32,418 nt of DNA from NCBI GenBank assembly GCA_903875345.1, contig CAIQVS010000078.1, forward strand, positions 1 to 32,418, read 5' to 3'. Below the pieces are notes generated by a model. That model searched no databases and was not told the DNA's origin. It saw only the letters and a program-made list of their open reading frames with translations. Positions 7,873-16,236 of the stretch are shown one piece after another; the first letter of the stretch is position 1, and each line of letters begins with the position of its first letter. The position numbers and the translations under genes are program-made. This stretch comes from an uncultured Pseudomonadota bacterium. GTDB taxonomy: Bacteria > Pseudomonadota > Alphaproteobacteria > UBA9219.

Positions 7873-7910
7873 GATGAAGCGGTTTGCGCCGGACGCAGAG
7901 CCGCTTCATC
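7873..7910 (+). promoter_or_regulatory. Strong hairpin in the lysS leader
   Basis: GATGAAGCGG (7873-7882) and CCGCTTCATC (7901-7910) are perfect 10-base inverted repeats. Inside, TGCG and CGCA add four pairs around a five-base loop. The structure ends 41 bases before the lysS ATG. No T-run follows, so it is not a simple terminator; it may affect lysS mRNA stability or translation. Confidence 0.45.
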
Positions 7911-7951
7911 GCCCCTTGCGCGCCAAGCCCCCGTTTTTGCGAGAGTCCCGA

Positions 7952-9445
7952 ATGACCGAACCTGTTGTTGCCTTACAAGCCGAAGACGAATCCGCACGCC
8001 GCTCGGCACGGCTGGAAAAATTCACGCAGCGTTTCGGCGATCCGTTCCACATCACGCATTTTCCGAAGACCCATTCGGCGACCGCGATCAAGGCGTCCCA
8101 CGAAGCCTTGCCCGCCGGAGAAAAAACCGCCGACCGCGTCGCGGTGGCGGGACGCATCATGGCGATCCGCAACGGTGGCATGTTCATCGTCATTCTTGAC
8201 GACACCGACCGGCTGCAAATCTTTCACGACCTGAAGCATATCGCGCCGGAACGCGCCGAGCTGCTCGATTTGCTCGATCTCGGCGACATCGTCGGAGTCA
8301 CGGGTCTGGTGCGGCGCACGCCGCGCGGCGAGATCACCGTCGATGCCGAGGAGATCACGCTGCTGTCGAAGGCGCTGGAGCCGCCGCCCGAAAAATTCCA
8401 CGGGCTAAAGGACGTGGATTCGCGTTTCCGCCACCGCGAGCAAGACCTCGTCGCCACGCAAACCACGCGCGACACGCTGCGCGCCCGGTACAGGATGATC
8501 GCCGCCATCCGGCAGTTCTTGAACGATGATGGATTTCTTGAGGTCGAAACGCCGATGCTGCACGTGCTGGCGGGTGGCGCAATCGCCAAGCCGTTTGTCA
8601 CGCATCACAACAAGCTCGATATGCCGCTGTATCTGCGCATCGCGCCGGAGCTGCATCTGAAGCGCCTCGTCATCGGCGGCCTGTCGGAGAAGCTGTTCGA
8701 GATCAACCGCTGTTTCCGCAACGAAGGCATAAGCCCGCGCCATAATCCGGAATTCACGTCGCTGGAACTCTATCAATCCTACGTCGATTTCACGGCGATG
8801 ATCGAGCTGACGGAATCCATCGTCGCGCATGTCGCCAAGACCTTGCACGGCACGACGAAAGTCAAATTCGGCGAGATCGAATTGGATTTCACGCCGCCTT
8901 GGCCGCGCAAGGGCATGGCCGAGCTGGTGCGCGAACAGACCGGCCTTGATCTCGACAAGCATCCCGACGCGGCGGAAGCGCGGGAGCAAGCCGCGATCCT
9001 CGGCGTCAAAACGGAACCCGGCCTGAGCTGGGGTCAGATCGTCGAAGCCGTGTTCGGCGAGAAGGTCGAACACAAGCTGATCCAGCCGACGCATGTGATC
9101 GATCTGCCGAAGGAAATCTCGCCGCTGGCGAAAGCGTGGCCGGATCGCCCGCAAGTGGCGCAGCGTTTCGAGACTTATATCAACGGCTGGGAAATCGCGA
9201 ATGCGTTCAGCGAGCTGAACGATCCGCGCGAACAACGCGCGCGCTTTCTGGAACAGGCCGAGCAGAAGCGCGGTCCCGACGATCCCCCGCATCCGATCGA
9301 CGAGGATTTCATCAAGGCTCTGGCCTTCGGCATGCCGCCGATGGGCGGACTCGGCATCGGCATGGATCGGCTCGGCATGTTGATGACCGACAGCCCCTCG
9401 ATCCGCGAGGTCATCGCCTTCCCGACCATGAAACCGGTGGAGTGA
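7952..9445 (+). CDS. lysS: Lysyl-tRNA synthetase, class II
   Basis: The enzyme charges tRNA-Lys with lysine. From the ATG at 7952 the product is 497 residues, close to E. coli LysS (505). An earlier in-frame TTG exists at 7859, but translation from it would run through the leader hairpin and add residues unlike the family. An N-terminal OB-fold anticodon domain (about 60-165, with AGRIMAIRNGGMFIVI) precedes the class II core. Motif 2 is FRNEGISPRHNPEFTSLE, the lysine pocket INGWEIANAFSELND, and motif 3 GIGMDRLGMLMTDSPSIREV. Many alphaproteobacteria use the unrelated class I enzyme, so the class II type is notable. The stop lies close to a convergent small membrane protein gene. Confidence 0.95.
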   Translation: MTEPVVALQAEDESARRSARLEKFTQRFGDPFHITHFPKTHSATAIKASHEALPAGEKTADRVAVAGRIMAIRNGGMFIVILDDTDRLQIFHDLKHIAPERAELLDLLDLGDIVGVTGLVRRTPRGEITVDAEEITLLSKALEPPPEKFHGLKDVDSRFRHREQDLVATQTTRDTLRARYRMIAAIRQFLNDDGFLEVETPMLHVLAGGAIAKPFVTHHNKLDMPLYLRIAPELHLKRLVIGGLSEKLFEINRCFRNEGISPRHNPEFTSLELYQSYVDFTAMIELTESIVAHVAKTLHGTTKVKFGEIELDFTPPWPRKGMAELVREQTGLDLDKHPDAAEAREQAAILGVKTEPGLSWGQIVEAVFGEKVEHKLIQPTHVIDLPKEISPLAKAWPDRPQVAQRFETYINGWEIANAFSELNDPREQRARFLEQAEQKRGPDDPPHPIDEDFIKALAFGMPPMGGLGIGMDRLGMLMTDSPSIREVIAFPTMKPVE

Positions 9446-9472
9446 GAGATCACCGGCTTGTTTAGTCAGCAC

Positions 9473-9841
9473 TCATTTTTTGCTGTCCTGACCGCCCGGT
9501 TTCCGCTCTTGAAAAAAATGATGCAACATACGGTGCAGCCACGGCGCCAACAGCATCCCTGTCGCGCCGATAACGAACAAGCCGCTTAGCAAGGCATACG
9601 CCGAAGCAAAAAGTTTGATTGCGTCTCCGATCAACGGCGCAACCGGCCCCATGCCGCCGAGGATCATCGACGCCTCAAGGATCGCATCAACCCAAGACAG
9701 ATGCCCGATCACATGATAGCCAACGATCCCCACCGCCAGCATGAAACCCGCGAACAGAACAGCCAGACCGGCTGAATGCGCGACGCGGCGCAGCCATTTC
9801 CGGAACGGCAGGATCGGTTGGGTATAATGTTCGTACAGCAA
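9473..9841 (-). CDS. Two-helix membrane protein resembling a K+-channel pore module
   Basis: The 122-residue protein has a short basic N-terminal tail, one transmembrane helix (about 23-48), a loop and re-entrant-like hydrophobic segment containing ILGGMGPV (about 60-72), a second helix (about 78-103), and a His/Arg-rich cytoplasmic tail. That is the layout of an ion-channel pore domain (TM1, pore loop, TM2), but the potassium filter T-x-G-Y/F-G is absent and replaced by GGMGP. It may be a degenerate channel or another small membrane protein; I know of similar unnamed proteobacterial proteins but no proven function. It diverges from the mgtA-type gene with about 300 bases between, which could hint at a shared ion-stress context. 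Confidence 0.6.
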   Translation of the reverse strand: MLYEHYTQPILPFRKWLRRVAHSAGLAVLFAGFMLAVGIVGYHVIGHLSWVDAILEASMILGGMGPVAPLIGDAIKLFASAYALLSGLFVIGATGMLLAPWLHRMLHHFFQERKPGGQDSKK

Positions 9842-10143
9842 CGCACTCTCCTCAAAAGCAATTGAACTTAACCTTTAGCATGCAAATATCGTGGCTTCCC
9901 GCTCAAATCGCAACAAGCACACTGTCACCGGCGCAAAGGCAAAAGAATCTTGACTTACAGCATCTTCGGAGTGTACAGGGCGTTCAGCTGAATGGTTCGG
10001 CTAACTTTAACATGCGAGACGACAATGGACGGCGACAGGTGTCGGTGCGGCTTCGGCCCTGACGGCAGCGTGAGCAAGATGCGCCCCTAGGCCATCGTCC
10101 TCACCTTCCGAAACGGGCTAAATCCGCATTCCGGGAGGTAAAA
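9842..10143 (+). promoter_or_regulatory. Leader region upstream of mgtA
   Basis: These 302 bases separate two divergent genes and hold no convincing full gene. A possible -35 TTGACT at 9950 has only a weak -10. From about 10000 the sequence turns GC-rich and structured, including a UUCG-capped stem around 10040-10063. Two very short open frames lie in it: ATG at 10012 (16 codons, starting MRDD and ending RLRP) and GTG at 10070 (MSKMRP). Mg2+ transporter genes in other bacteria are often controlled through such leaders, so regulation here is plausible. I could not match it to the M-box or another named riboswitch. Confidence 0.3.
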
Positions 10144-12876
10144 ATGGTCGTGCAAACCCCACAAGACAACACTGGATGGATGAAGCGCGCGATGACGGCT
10201 GTGCTGCACGTGCTGCATCCGTCGCAGGTTGCGCGCGCCCAGACGCAACGAGTCGCAGAAACGTTTCAGGACATCGCCCATCTTGAGCCGGACGCCGCCG
10301 TCTTGCGGATGAACAGCCGCGCCGAGGGCTTGTCCGACGAAGAAGCCGTCGAACGGCGCGAAGTGAACGGCAAGAACATTATCGCCCGCGAGCCGCGCAA
10401 AAGCGCCGCAGAACAAATTGTACGGCTTCTCATTAATCCGCTGAACGTCATGCTGCTTGTGTTGGCGGGAACGAATTTCTTTTTTCTCAACGACTTCGAG
10501 TCCGGCGGCATCGTGACCTTGATGATCGTCCTCAGCGTCACGCTCTGTTATGTGCAGGAATACCGCTCGAATAACGCCGCAGAAAAGCTGCGCGCCATGG
10601 TCAGCAACACGGCTTCCGTCCTGCGGCTGAAGCCACGCGAAGACAACGCGGAACAGCAGACCGAAAACGACGCGCGGCGTTCGCTGCGCATGGAAATTCC
10701 GGTTGAGGACCTCGTTCCGGGCGACATGATCTGGCTGTCGGCGGGCGACATTATTCCCGCCGATGTGCGTATTCTTTCGGCGCGCGACATGTTCGTCAAT
10801 CAATCGGCGCTAACCGGCGAGTCGCTTCCGGTCGAAAAATTCTCCGGCCTGACCGATCCGACGGCGCAGAATTTCCTCGACTTCAGCAACATCGCGCTGA
10901 TGGGCAGCCACGTCACCAGCGGCACGGCGCAAGCCATCATAGTCTCTACCGGAACCAACACCTATTTCGGCGCTTTGGCCGGTTCCATCGTCGGACGCAG
11001 GGAACAGACCAGTTTTGAAAAAGGCGTGACGCGGTTCACATGGCTGATGATCCGATTCATGCTGGTGATGGTGCCGCTGGTCTTCCTCATCAACGGGTTC
11101 ACCAAACACAACTGGATGGAAGCGTTTATCTTCGCGATGTCGGTCGCCGTCGGCCTGACGCCGGAGATGCTACCGATGATCGTTACGGTCAATCTCAGCA
11201 AAGGCGCGCTGGCAATGTCGCGCAAGAAGGTGATCGTCAAGCGCCTGAACTCGATCCAGAATTTCGGCGCGATGGATGTGCTTTGCACCGACAAGACCGG
11301 CACGCTGACGCAAGACCGGGTCATCATGAAGCGCCACGTCAATTTGAACGGCGACGACGACGACACGGTTCTGAACTACGCCTATCTCAACAGCTTCTAT
11401 CAATCCGGCCTCAAAAACCTGCTCGACATCGCGGTGCTTGAGCATGTGGAGGTGCGACAGGATTTGCATATCGACGATCAGGCCTACGCCAAGATCGACG
11501 AAGTGCCGTTTGATTTCGTGCGTCGCCGCATGTCGGTAGTCGTCGCCAAAAAAGAAACCAGCCAGCACATCCTGATCTGCAAAGGCGCGGTCGAGGAAAT
11601 CCTCGCCATTTGCAGCAAGGGCGAACTGGACGGCAAGGTTTTCGACATCACGCTGGCGCAGCGGGACGAGATGCTGAAGCTCGCACGCGACCTGAACGAA
11701 GACGGATTCCGCGTCATCGCCGTCGCGCATAAAGATATGCCTGCGGAGCAAACCGTATACGGCGTGGCGGACGAATCCAGCCTGACCTTGATTGGCTATG
11801 TCGCTTTTCTCGATCCGCCGAAGGAAAGCGCGCGCGCCGCCATCGCCGCTCTGGAAGGCCACGGCGTCAAGGTCAAGATCCTGACCGGCGACAACGACAT
11901 CGTCACGCGCCGCGTCTGCAAGGACGTCAATCTGCGCATCGACGGGCTTCTTCTCGGCAGCGATGTCGAACACATGACGGATCAAGACCTCGACCAGAAA
12001 GTCGAAGCGACAACCGTCTTCGCCAAGCTGTCGCCCGCGCAAAAGGCGCGCGTCATCGCCGCCTTGCACCGCAAGGGGCATGTCGTCGGCTTTCTCGGCG
12101 ATGGCATTAACGATGGCCCGGCGCTGAAGGCCGCCGATGTCGGCGTCTCCGTCGATACCGGAGCCGACATCGCCAAGGAATCCGCCGATATTATCCTGCT
12201 GGAAAAAAGTCTGATGGTGCTGGAGGAAGGCGTTTTGGAAGGCCGCAAGGTCTTCGGCAACATCTCGAAATACATCAAGATGGGCGCAAGCTCGAACTTC
12301 GGAAACATGTTTAGCGTGCTGGGCGCGAGCGCCCTGCTGCCGTTCCTGCCGATGATGCCGATCCAGATTCTGGCCAACAACCTACTCTATGATTTCTCGC
12401 AAACAGCGATTCCGACCGACACGGTCGACGACGAATATCTGACCGCGCCGCGCAGCTGGGACATTCGACATATCGGCTGGTTCATGGCGGTACTCGGCCC
12501 GATCAGTTCGATCTTCGACTATATCACCTACGCTGTTATGTATTTCGGCTTCGGCGCGAACACAATGGCCACGGCACCGCTGTTCCAAACCGCATGGTTC
12601 GTCGAGTCGATCCTGACGCAGACGCTTATTATCCACATCATCCGCACCAACCGGATTCCCTTCCTGCAAAGCCGCGCCAGTTGGCCATTGATCATCACGA
12701 GCCTGTCGATCTGCGCCATCAGTATCTGGCTGCCGTTCTCACCCTTCGCGCACAGCCTTGGCTTCGTCGCCCTGCCGGAGCATTTCTGGTTGGTCGTCAC
12801 GACGATCATTCTTGCCTATCTCGGCCTTGCCCATATCGTAAAACAATGGTTCGTTAAGCGGTTTGGCTGGGGATGA
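10144..12876 (+). CDS. mgtA: Magnesium-transporting P-type ATPase (MgtA/MgtB type)
   Basis: This 910-residue inner-membrane pump fits the P3B class, which drives Mg2+ into the cell with ATP. Domains run in order: a cytoplasmic N-terminus, TM1-2 (about 97-140), the actuator domain with LTGESLPVEK, TM3-4 with the ion-binding PEMLP segment, the phosphorylation site DKTGTLT at Asp383, a nucleotide-binding domain (KGAVEEIL), the hinge GDGINDGPAL, and six C-terminal helices. The PEMLPMIVTVNLSKGA stretch and the total length fit MgtA/MgtB rather than a Ca2+ or heavy-metal pump. A strong GGGAGGT Shine-Dalgarno precedes the ATG. A 300-base leader upstream suggests Mg2+-responsive control. The gene appears monocistronic; no mgtC homologue is adjacent. 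Confidence 0.93.
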   Translation: MVVQTPQDNTGWMKRAMTAVLHVLHPSQVARAQTQRVAETFQDIAHLEPDAAVLRMNSRAEGLSDEEAVERREVNGKNIIAREPRKSAAEQIVRLLINPLNVMLLVLAGTNFFFLNDFESGGIVTLMIVLSVTLCYVQEYRSNNAAEKLRAMVSNTASVLRLKPREDNAEQQTENDARRSLRMEIPVEDLVPGDMIWLSAGDIIPADVRILSARDMFVNQSALTGESLPVEKFSGLTDPTAQNFLDFSNIALMGSHVTSGTAQAIIVSTGTNTYFGALAGSIVGRREQTSFEKGVTRFTWLMIRFMLVMVPLVFLINGFTKHNWMEAFIFAMSVAVGLTPEMLPMIVTVNLSKGALAMSRKKVIVKRLNSIQNFGAMDVLCTDKTGTLTQDRVIMKRHVNLNGDDDDTVLNYAYLNSFYQSGLKNLLDIAVLEHVEVRQDLHIDDQAYAKIDEVPFDFVRRRMSVVVAKKETSQHILICKGAVEEILAICSKGELDGKVFDITLAQRDEMLKLARDLNEDGFRVIAVAHKDMPAEQTVYGVADESSLTLIGYVAFLDPPKESARAAIAALEGHGVKVKILTGDNDIVTRRVCKDVNLRIDGLLLGSDVEHMTDQDLDQKVEATTVFAKLSPAQKARVIAALHRKGHVVGFLGDGINDGPALKAADVGVSVDTGADIAKESADIILLEKSLMVLEEGVLEGRKVFGNISKYIKMGASSNFGNMFSVLGASALLPFLPMMPIQILANNLLYDFSQTAIPTDTVDDEYLTAPRSWDIRHIGWFMAVLGPISSIFDYITYAVMYFGFGANTMATAPLFQTAWFVESILTQTLIIHIIRTNRIPFLQSRASWPLIITSLSICAISIWLPFSPFAHSLGFVALPEHFWLVVTTIILAYLGLAHIVKQWFVKRFGWG

Positions 12877-12965
12877 AAGCATTTCATGCGGTATTGCATA
12901 CGATAGTAGCGTTCCCCACGCATGCTTCAAAGCCGTCGCAGCTTAAAACAAGGTTAATGACTTGT

Positions 12966-12994
12966 TTGGCACAATTTCAAAGCGCTTTGATATA
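12966..12994 (+). promoter_or_regulatory. Promoter with a 14-bp palindrome in the spacer
   Basis: TTGGCA (12966-12971) and GATATA (12989-12994), 17 bases apart, form a plausible sigma-70-type promoter for the orphan gene at 13131. The spacer holds a perfect 14-base palindrome, TCAAAGCGCTTTGA (12977-12990), well placed for a repressor. The rest of 12877-13130 is AT-rich and shows no gene. Confidence 0.4.
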
Positions 12995-13130
12995 CATAGG
13001 CAACTAAACGTCGACTATTAACTATGGATTCACCTTAGCTTGATAGAGTGTGGTTTCATCGTCGCATATTCGTAGACTGCGCCAAGCAGAAGATAATTTA
13101 ATACACCACTCATTTTAGCGGAGATATTAT

Positions 13131-13631
13131 ATGACTTCCCACGATCATCATGGTACCGGAGCCGAAGCTAATGGACACACAACGCATGGGCATGCGGGGC
13201 CACATGCAGCATCCGGTCAGGCTGGCGCATCAGCCCAAAAGCTAAAAGCTGCTCAGCCCCAAGTTCCCGATAGCGAAATATCAACAGCGGCCTTGAATGA
13301 TTTGTCTTTAGGTTTAGCCCGGCATGCACACACGATCTCGGTTAGTCCAAAGGTGTTGATGCCGTATCTAAGATTGGATGACCACATAAACGAATCCAAC
13401 GAGGGTGCTCAGAGGTACGCAGATGAGCAAGCGGGTAGAGCGAGCGCACAAGCTCATAGTGCTGCGCAAACCGCAAAAACGGATGGGGGGACTTTGCACG
13501 GTAGCGGAGGAACAATCGCCGTCGAAACACTGGCACCACCTACTGCGGCAAAACCTGCAGTTACGGCCAGCGCTACTGGACAAGCATCCCCTGCGAAACC
13601 CATATCGTTGACGCAGTTTTTACCTCGATGA
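13131..13631 (+). CDS. Orphan histidine- and alanine-rich hypothetical protein
   Basis: The 166-residue product begins with a histidine-rich segment (nine His in the first 25 residues, pattern HDHHG...GHTTHGHAGPH) that could bind Ni2+, Zn2+ or Cu2+. A short ordered-looking middle (about 50-85, with DLSLGLARHAHTI and LMPYLRLDDHI) is followed by a low-complexity Ala/Thr/Ser/Pro tail ending PISLTQFLPR. No signal peptide or transmembrane segment is visible. A GGAG Shine-Dalgarno lies before the ATG. The gene sits alone in a stretch (about 12877-13830) that is clearly more AT-rich than its neighbours, suggesting recent acquisition or fast evolution. I do not recognise the family; metal storage or a chaperone-like role is only a guess from composition. 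Confidence 0.55.
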   Translation: MTSHDHHGTGAEANGHTTHGHAGPHAASGQAGASAQKLKAAQPQVPDSEISTAALNDLSLGLARHAHTISVSPKVLMPYLRLDDHINESNEGAQRYADEQAGRASAQAHSAAQTAKTDGGTLHGSGGTIAVETLAPPTAAKPAVTASATGQASPAKPISLTQFLPR

Positions 13632-13888
13632 TCGCGCACCCCGTTTGATAAAGTCAGATAAAATTCTGCGGCTGAATTGGCCACGCGAATTCTGACCGGT
13701 GAACCGCCCCCAGATTCATGCCCCCTTGCGCAGTATCAGCATCCTAGCGCCACTACGCAATTTCGATGGACAGCACTGCGTCTTAACCATAATTAGATTG
13801 ATTTTAAGGGCTGTCTGTTGTACCCAAGTCGTTGGGCAATCCGTTTCCTTCCGCCCGTTTTTCACGCATACATAACTTCGGGGTTGTC

Positions 13889-15229
13889 ATGGCTGGACAG
13901 AACGATAGCGACATCAGCGCGCGAATCTCCTTTATGAATGTCTCCTCGGAAACGCGCCGTCTGCTCGCCGAATTTTGGCCTGTCGTTTTGACCGAATTGC
14001 CGGATATTCTGACCGGATTTTATGAGCATGCCGCCGCCGTCCCCGCCCTCGCTAAATTGGTCGGCACCCAAGTTCCGCGCCTGAAGAAAGCTCAGGAAAC
14101 GCATTGGGGGCGCTTGTTTTCGGGGCGTTTCGACGACGACTATTACACCGGCGTAAAAACCATCGGTATGGTGCATAACAAGATCGGCCTCGAACCCCGC
14201 TGGTACATCGGCGGTTATAATTTCGTCTTGAGCCGCCTGACCGATCTGGCCGTGCGCACCTATCGCTGGACGCCGAAAAAGATGAGCGCCGTCATTCAGG
14301 CCGTTAACAGCGCCGTGATGCTCGACATGGACATCGCGATTTCCGTTTATCAGGAAGCGCTCGTGGCGGATCGCATGCGGCGCGGCGAAAAACTGGAAGC
14401 CCTGATGAAGGAATTCGAGTCGAAGGCCAGCCATATGGTCGGGCAAGTCGCGGGAGCCGCAACGGAGTTGCAAGCGACGGCGCAATCCATGACCGGCATT
14501 GTCTCCAAGACCAATGACCAGACGACGGCGGTCGCCGCCGCCGCCGAACAAGCCAGCGCCAACGTGCAGACTGTGGCCGCCGCCGCTGAAGAATTGTCCA
14601 GCTCGGTCACCGAAATTTCCCGTCAGGTTACGGAATCGTCGAGTACGGCGGGTCGCGCTGTCGCCGAGGCCGAGCGCACCAACAAGATCGTCGCCGAGCT
14701 TGCGGAAAGCGCCGACAAGATCGGCACGATTCTCCAGCTAATCAGCACCATTGCCGGGCAGACCAACCTGCTGGCGCTGAACGCGACGATCGAAGCCGCG
14801 CGCGCGGGCGATGCCGGAAAAGGATTTGCCGTCGTCGCGTCGGAGGTCAAGAGCCTCGCCAACCAAACGGCCAAGGCGACGGACGAAATCGGGCAGCAGA
14901 TCAACCAGATCCAAGGCGCGACGAAGGAAGCCGTAACCGCCATTCAAGGCATCAGCGCGACGATCGGCGACATCAGCAAGACCGCAGCCGCCATCGCGGC
15001 GGGTGTCGAGGAACAGGGCTCGGCCACCAAGGAAATCGCGCGCAACGTTCTGGAAGCCGCTTCTGGCACGCGGGAAGTCACCGTCAACATCACCGGAGTC
15101 AGTCAGGGCGCGAACGATACGGGCTCGGCGGCCTCGCAGGTTCTCGCGGCGGCCAGCGTTCTTTCAAAGGAAGCCGAAGAGTTGAACGCCGAAGTGCGGC
15201 GCTTCATCCAAAGCGCGAAAGAGATTTAA
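13889..15229 (+). CDS. Globin-coupled methyl-accepting chemotaxis protein (HemAT-like)
   Basis: From the ATG at 13889 the protein has 446 residues and no transmembrane helices, so it is a soluble transducer. Residues about 15-165 form a protoglobin domain: [23 protein letters not shown], then [16 protein letters not shown], and [17 protein letters not shown], in which the His is the likely heme-iron ligand. Residues about 180-446 are a coiled MCP signalling domain whose hairpin tip is [17 protein letters not shown], the CheA/CheW contact. Such globin-coupled sensors detect O2 and control swimming (aerotaxis). No other chemotaxis gene is near, so it must work with a distant che cluster. The 257 bases upstream show no gene and no clear promoter. 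Confidence 0.92.
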   Translation: MAGQNDSDISARISFMNVSSETRRLLAEFWPVVLTELPDILTGFYEHAAAVPALAKLVGTQVPRLKKAQETHWGRLFSGRFDDDYYTGVKTIGMVHNKIGLEPRWYIGGYNFVLSRLTDLAVRTYRWTPKKMSAVIQAVNSAVMLDMDIAISVYQEALVADRMRRGEKLEALMKEFESKASHMVGQVAGAATELQATAQSMTGIVSKTNDQTTAVAAAAEQASANVQTVAAAAEELSSSVTEISRQVTESSSTAGRAVAEAERTNKIVAELAESADKIGTILQLISTIAGQTNLLALNATIEAARAGDAGKGFAVVASEVKSLANQTAKATDEIGQQINQIQGATKEAVTAIQGISATIGDISKTAAAIAAGVEEQGSATKEIARNVLEAASGTREVTVNITGVSQGANDTGSAASQVLAAASVLSKEAEELNAEVRRFIQSAKEI

Positions 15230-15251
15230 GCCGCGTTGTCGGGGAAAGACT

Positions 15252-16236
15252 TTACAAAAACCCCAACTTCTCCACAGGCGACAAAGCTGGATGCTGCAGA
15301 AGCTTTTTAAGATAGGCCTGCACATGCGCCAGATAAGGCAACTTATCAGACCTGCCGCCAAGCGCCAAGCGCGCGATGATGCCGAGTATCCGCGTGTGGC
15401 GTTGCGCCGACAGAACCACGGCGGCGCGCTTCAGATCCTCCGGCGATAAATCCGTTTGCGTCTCCTGACGGTATACGTTCAGCACATCGTCCAGAAGCGC
15501 GTCGCCGCCGTCACGCCGCACGACTTCGCACAGCGACGCGAGATCGTAGGCGATCGAACCGATGCCGCCGTCCTGAAAATCAAGCGTTCCGATCCGCCGC
15601 CACCCCTCGCGCTGCGGCAGAAGCATCAAATTGTCCGGCATGAAATCGCGCAAGATCAGGCTGCGCGGCAAGGCATCGATCGGTCGCAATACAGCATCCC
15701 ACGCGGCGCGGAAATCCTCGCATTCGCCCGCCGTCGCCTCACGCTTCAGCGCGAACGGCACATAGGAGTCGAGGAACATCGCGGCCTGTTCGATCAGAAG
15801 ACGGCTATCGAAGACGGGCAGATCGACACCGACTATCGAATCCCTATCAAAATGCCGGTGTAGATGCGCCAGCAGCCGCGCCGCATCGGCGAAAAGCGGC
15901 AGCGCTTCCGCGCCTTCGTCGAGCATCCTGCCGACATTGCCGTCGCCGAAATCCTCCATCAGCACAAGGCCGCGCTCCGGCACGGCGGCGTAGATCACCG
16001 GCGCGCTGATGCCGAGCGCGCGCAACGCGCCCGCCAGCGCGACGAATTGCGGGGTTTTCTGATTCAGGTCGGCGTCCATCAGAATGGCGCGAGCGCCGTC
16101 GGCGCGTTCGAGACGAGCGAAATGACGCGGCGAAAAATCCGCTTCGCAGGGGCGTCTGTCGCGCGTCGCCCCAACCCGCCGCATCGATAAAATCGGTGAT
16201 TTCAAGAACGCGATCAATCAACGGGCGTTCTCCCAT
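15252..16236 (-). CDS. amgK: Cell-wall sugar kinase AmgK-like phosphotransferase, frameshifted
   Basis: AmgK phosphorylates C1 of N-acetylmuramate/N-acetylglucosamine in peptidoglycan recycling. The body (downstream of 16150) reads as an APH-fold kinase: ILMDADL, VLMEDFGDGNVG, the catalytic loop LILRDFMPDNLML and the metal motif GTLDFQDGGIGS. The family's N-terminus (IDRVLEITDFIDAAGWGDARQTP) is found in a different frame, starting at the ATG at 16236. The two join if one base is removed from the GGGG run at 16149-16152, giving QTP-CEADFSPRHFARL at exactly the family spacing and a 327-residue protein. It overlaps the 3' end of tsaE by 19 bases, the usual tsaE-amgK order. The partner gene murU is not adjacent. 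It is either a real recent frameshift or a sequence error. Confidence 0.75.

Noticed and set aside
7802-7951. T-box riboswitch before lysS
   Set aside because: No T-box sequence, specifier loop or terminator/antiterminator pair is visible; only one hairpin.
9862-10062. A 66-codon gene upstream of mgtA
   Set aside because: No Shine-Dalgarno and an unbalanced composition; only its last 16 codons are considered as a leader peptide.
9950-10140. M-box Mg2+ riboswitch before mgtA
   Set aside because: I could not match the conserved M-box core; only generic hairpins and short frames are seen.
10087-10803. Minus-strand 238-codon frame over the mgtA start
   Set aside because: It lies antisense to a well-supported P-type ATPase and has no family features.
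12967-12985. Sigma-54 promoter for the His-rich gene (TGGCAC)
   Set aside because: TGGCAC is followed by AATTTCAAAG, with no TTGC at -12.
15252-16217. amgK read from the in-frame start at 16217
   Set aside because: The N-terminus so obtained (MIAFLKSPILSMRRV) does not resemble the family, while the correct one is in another frame from 16236.
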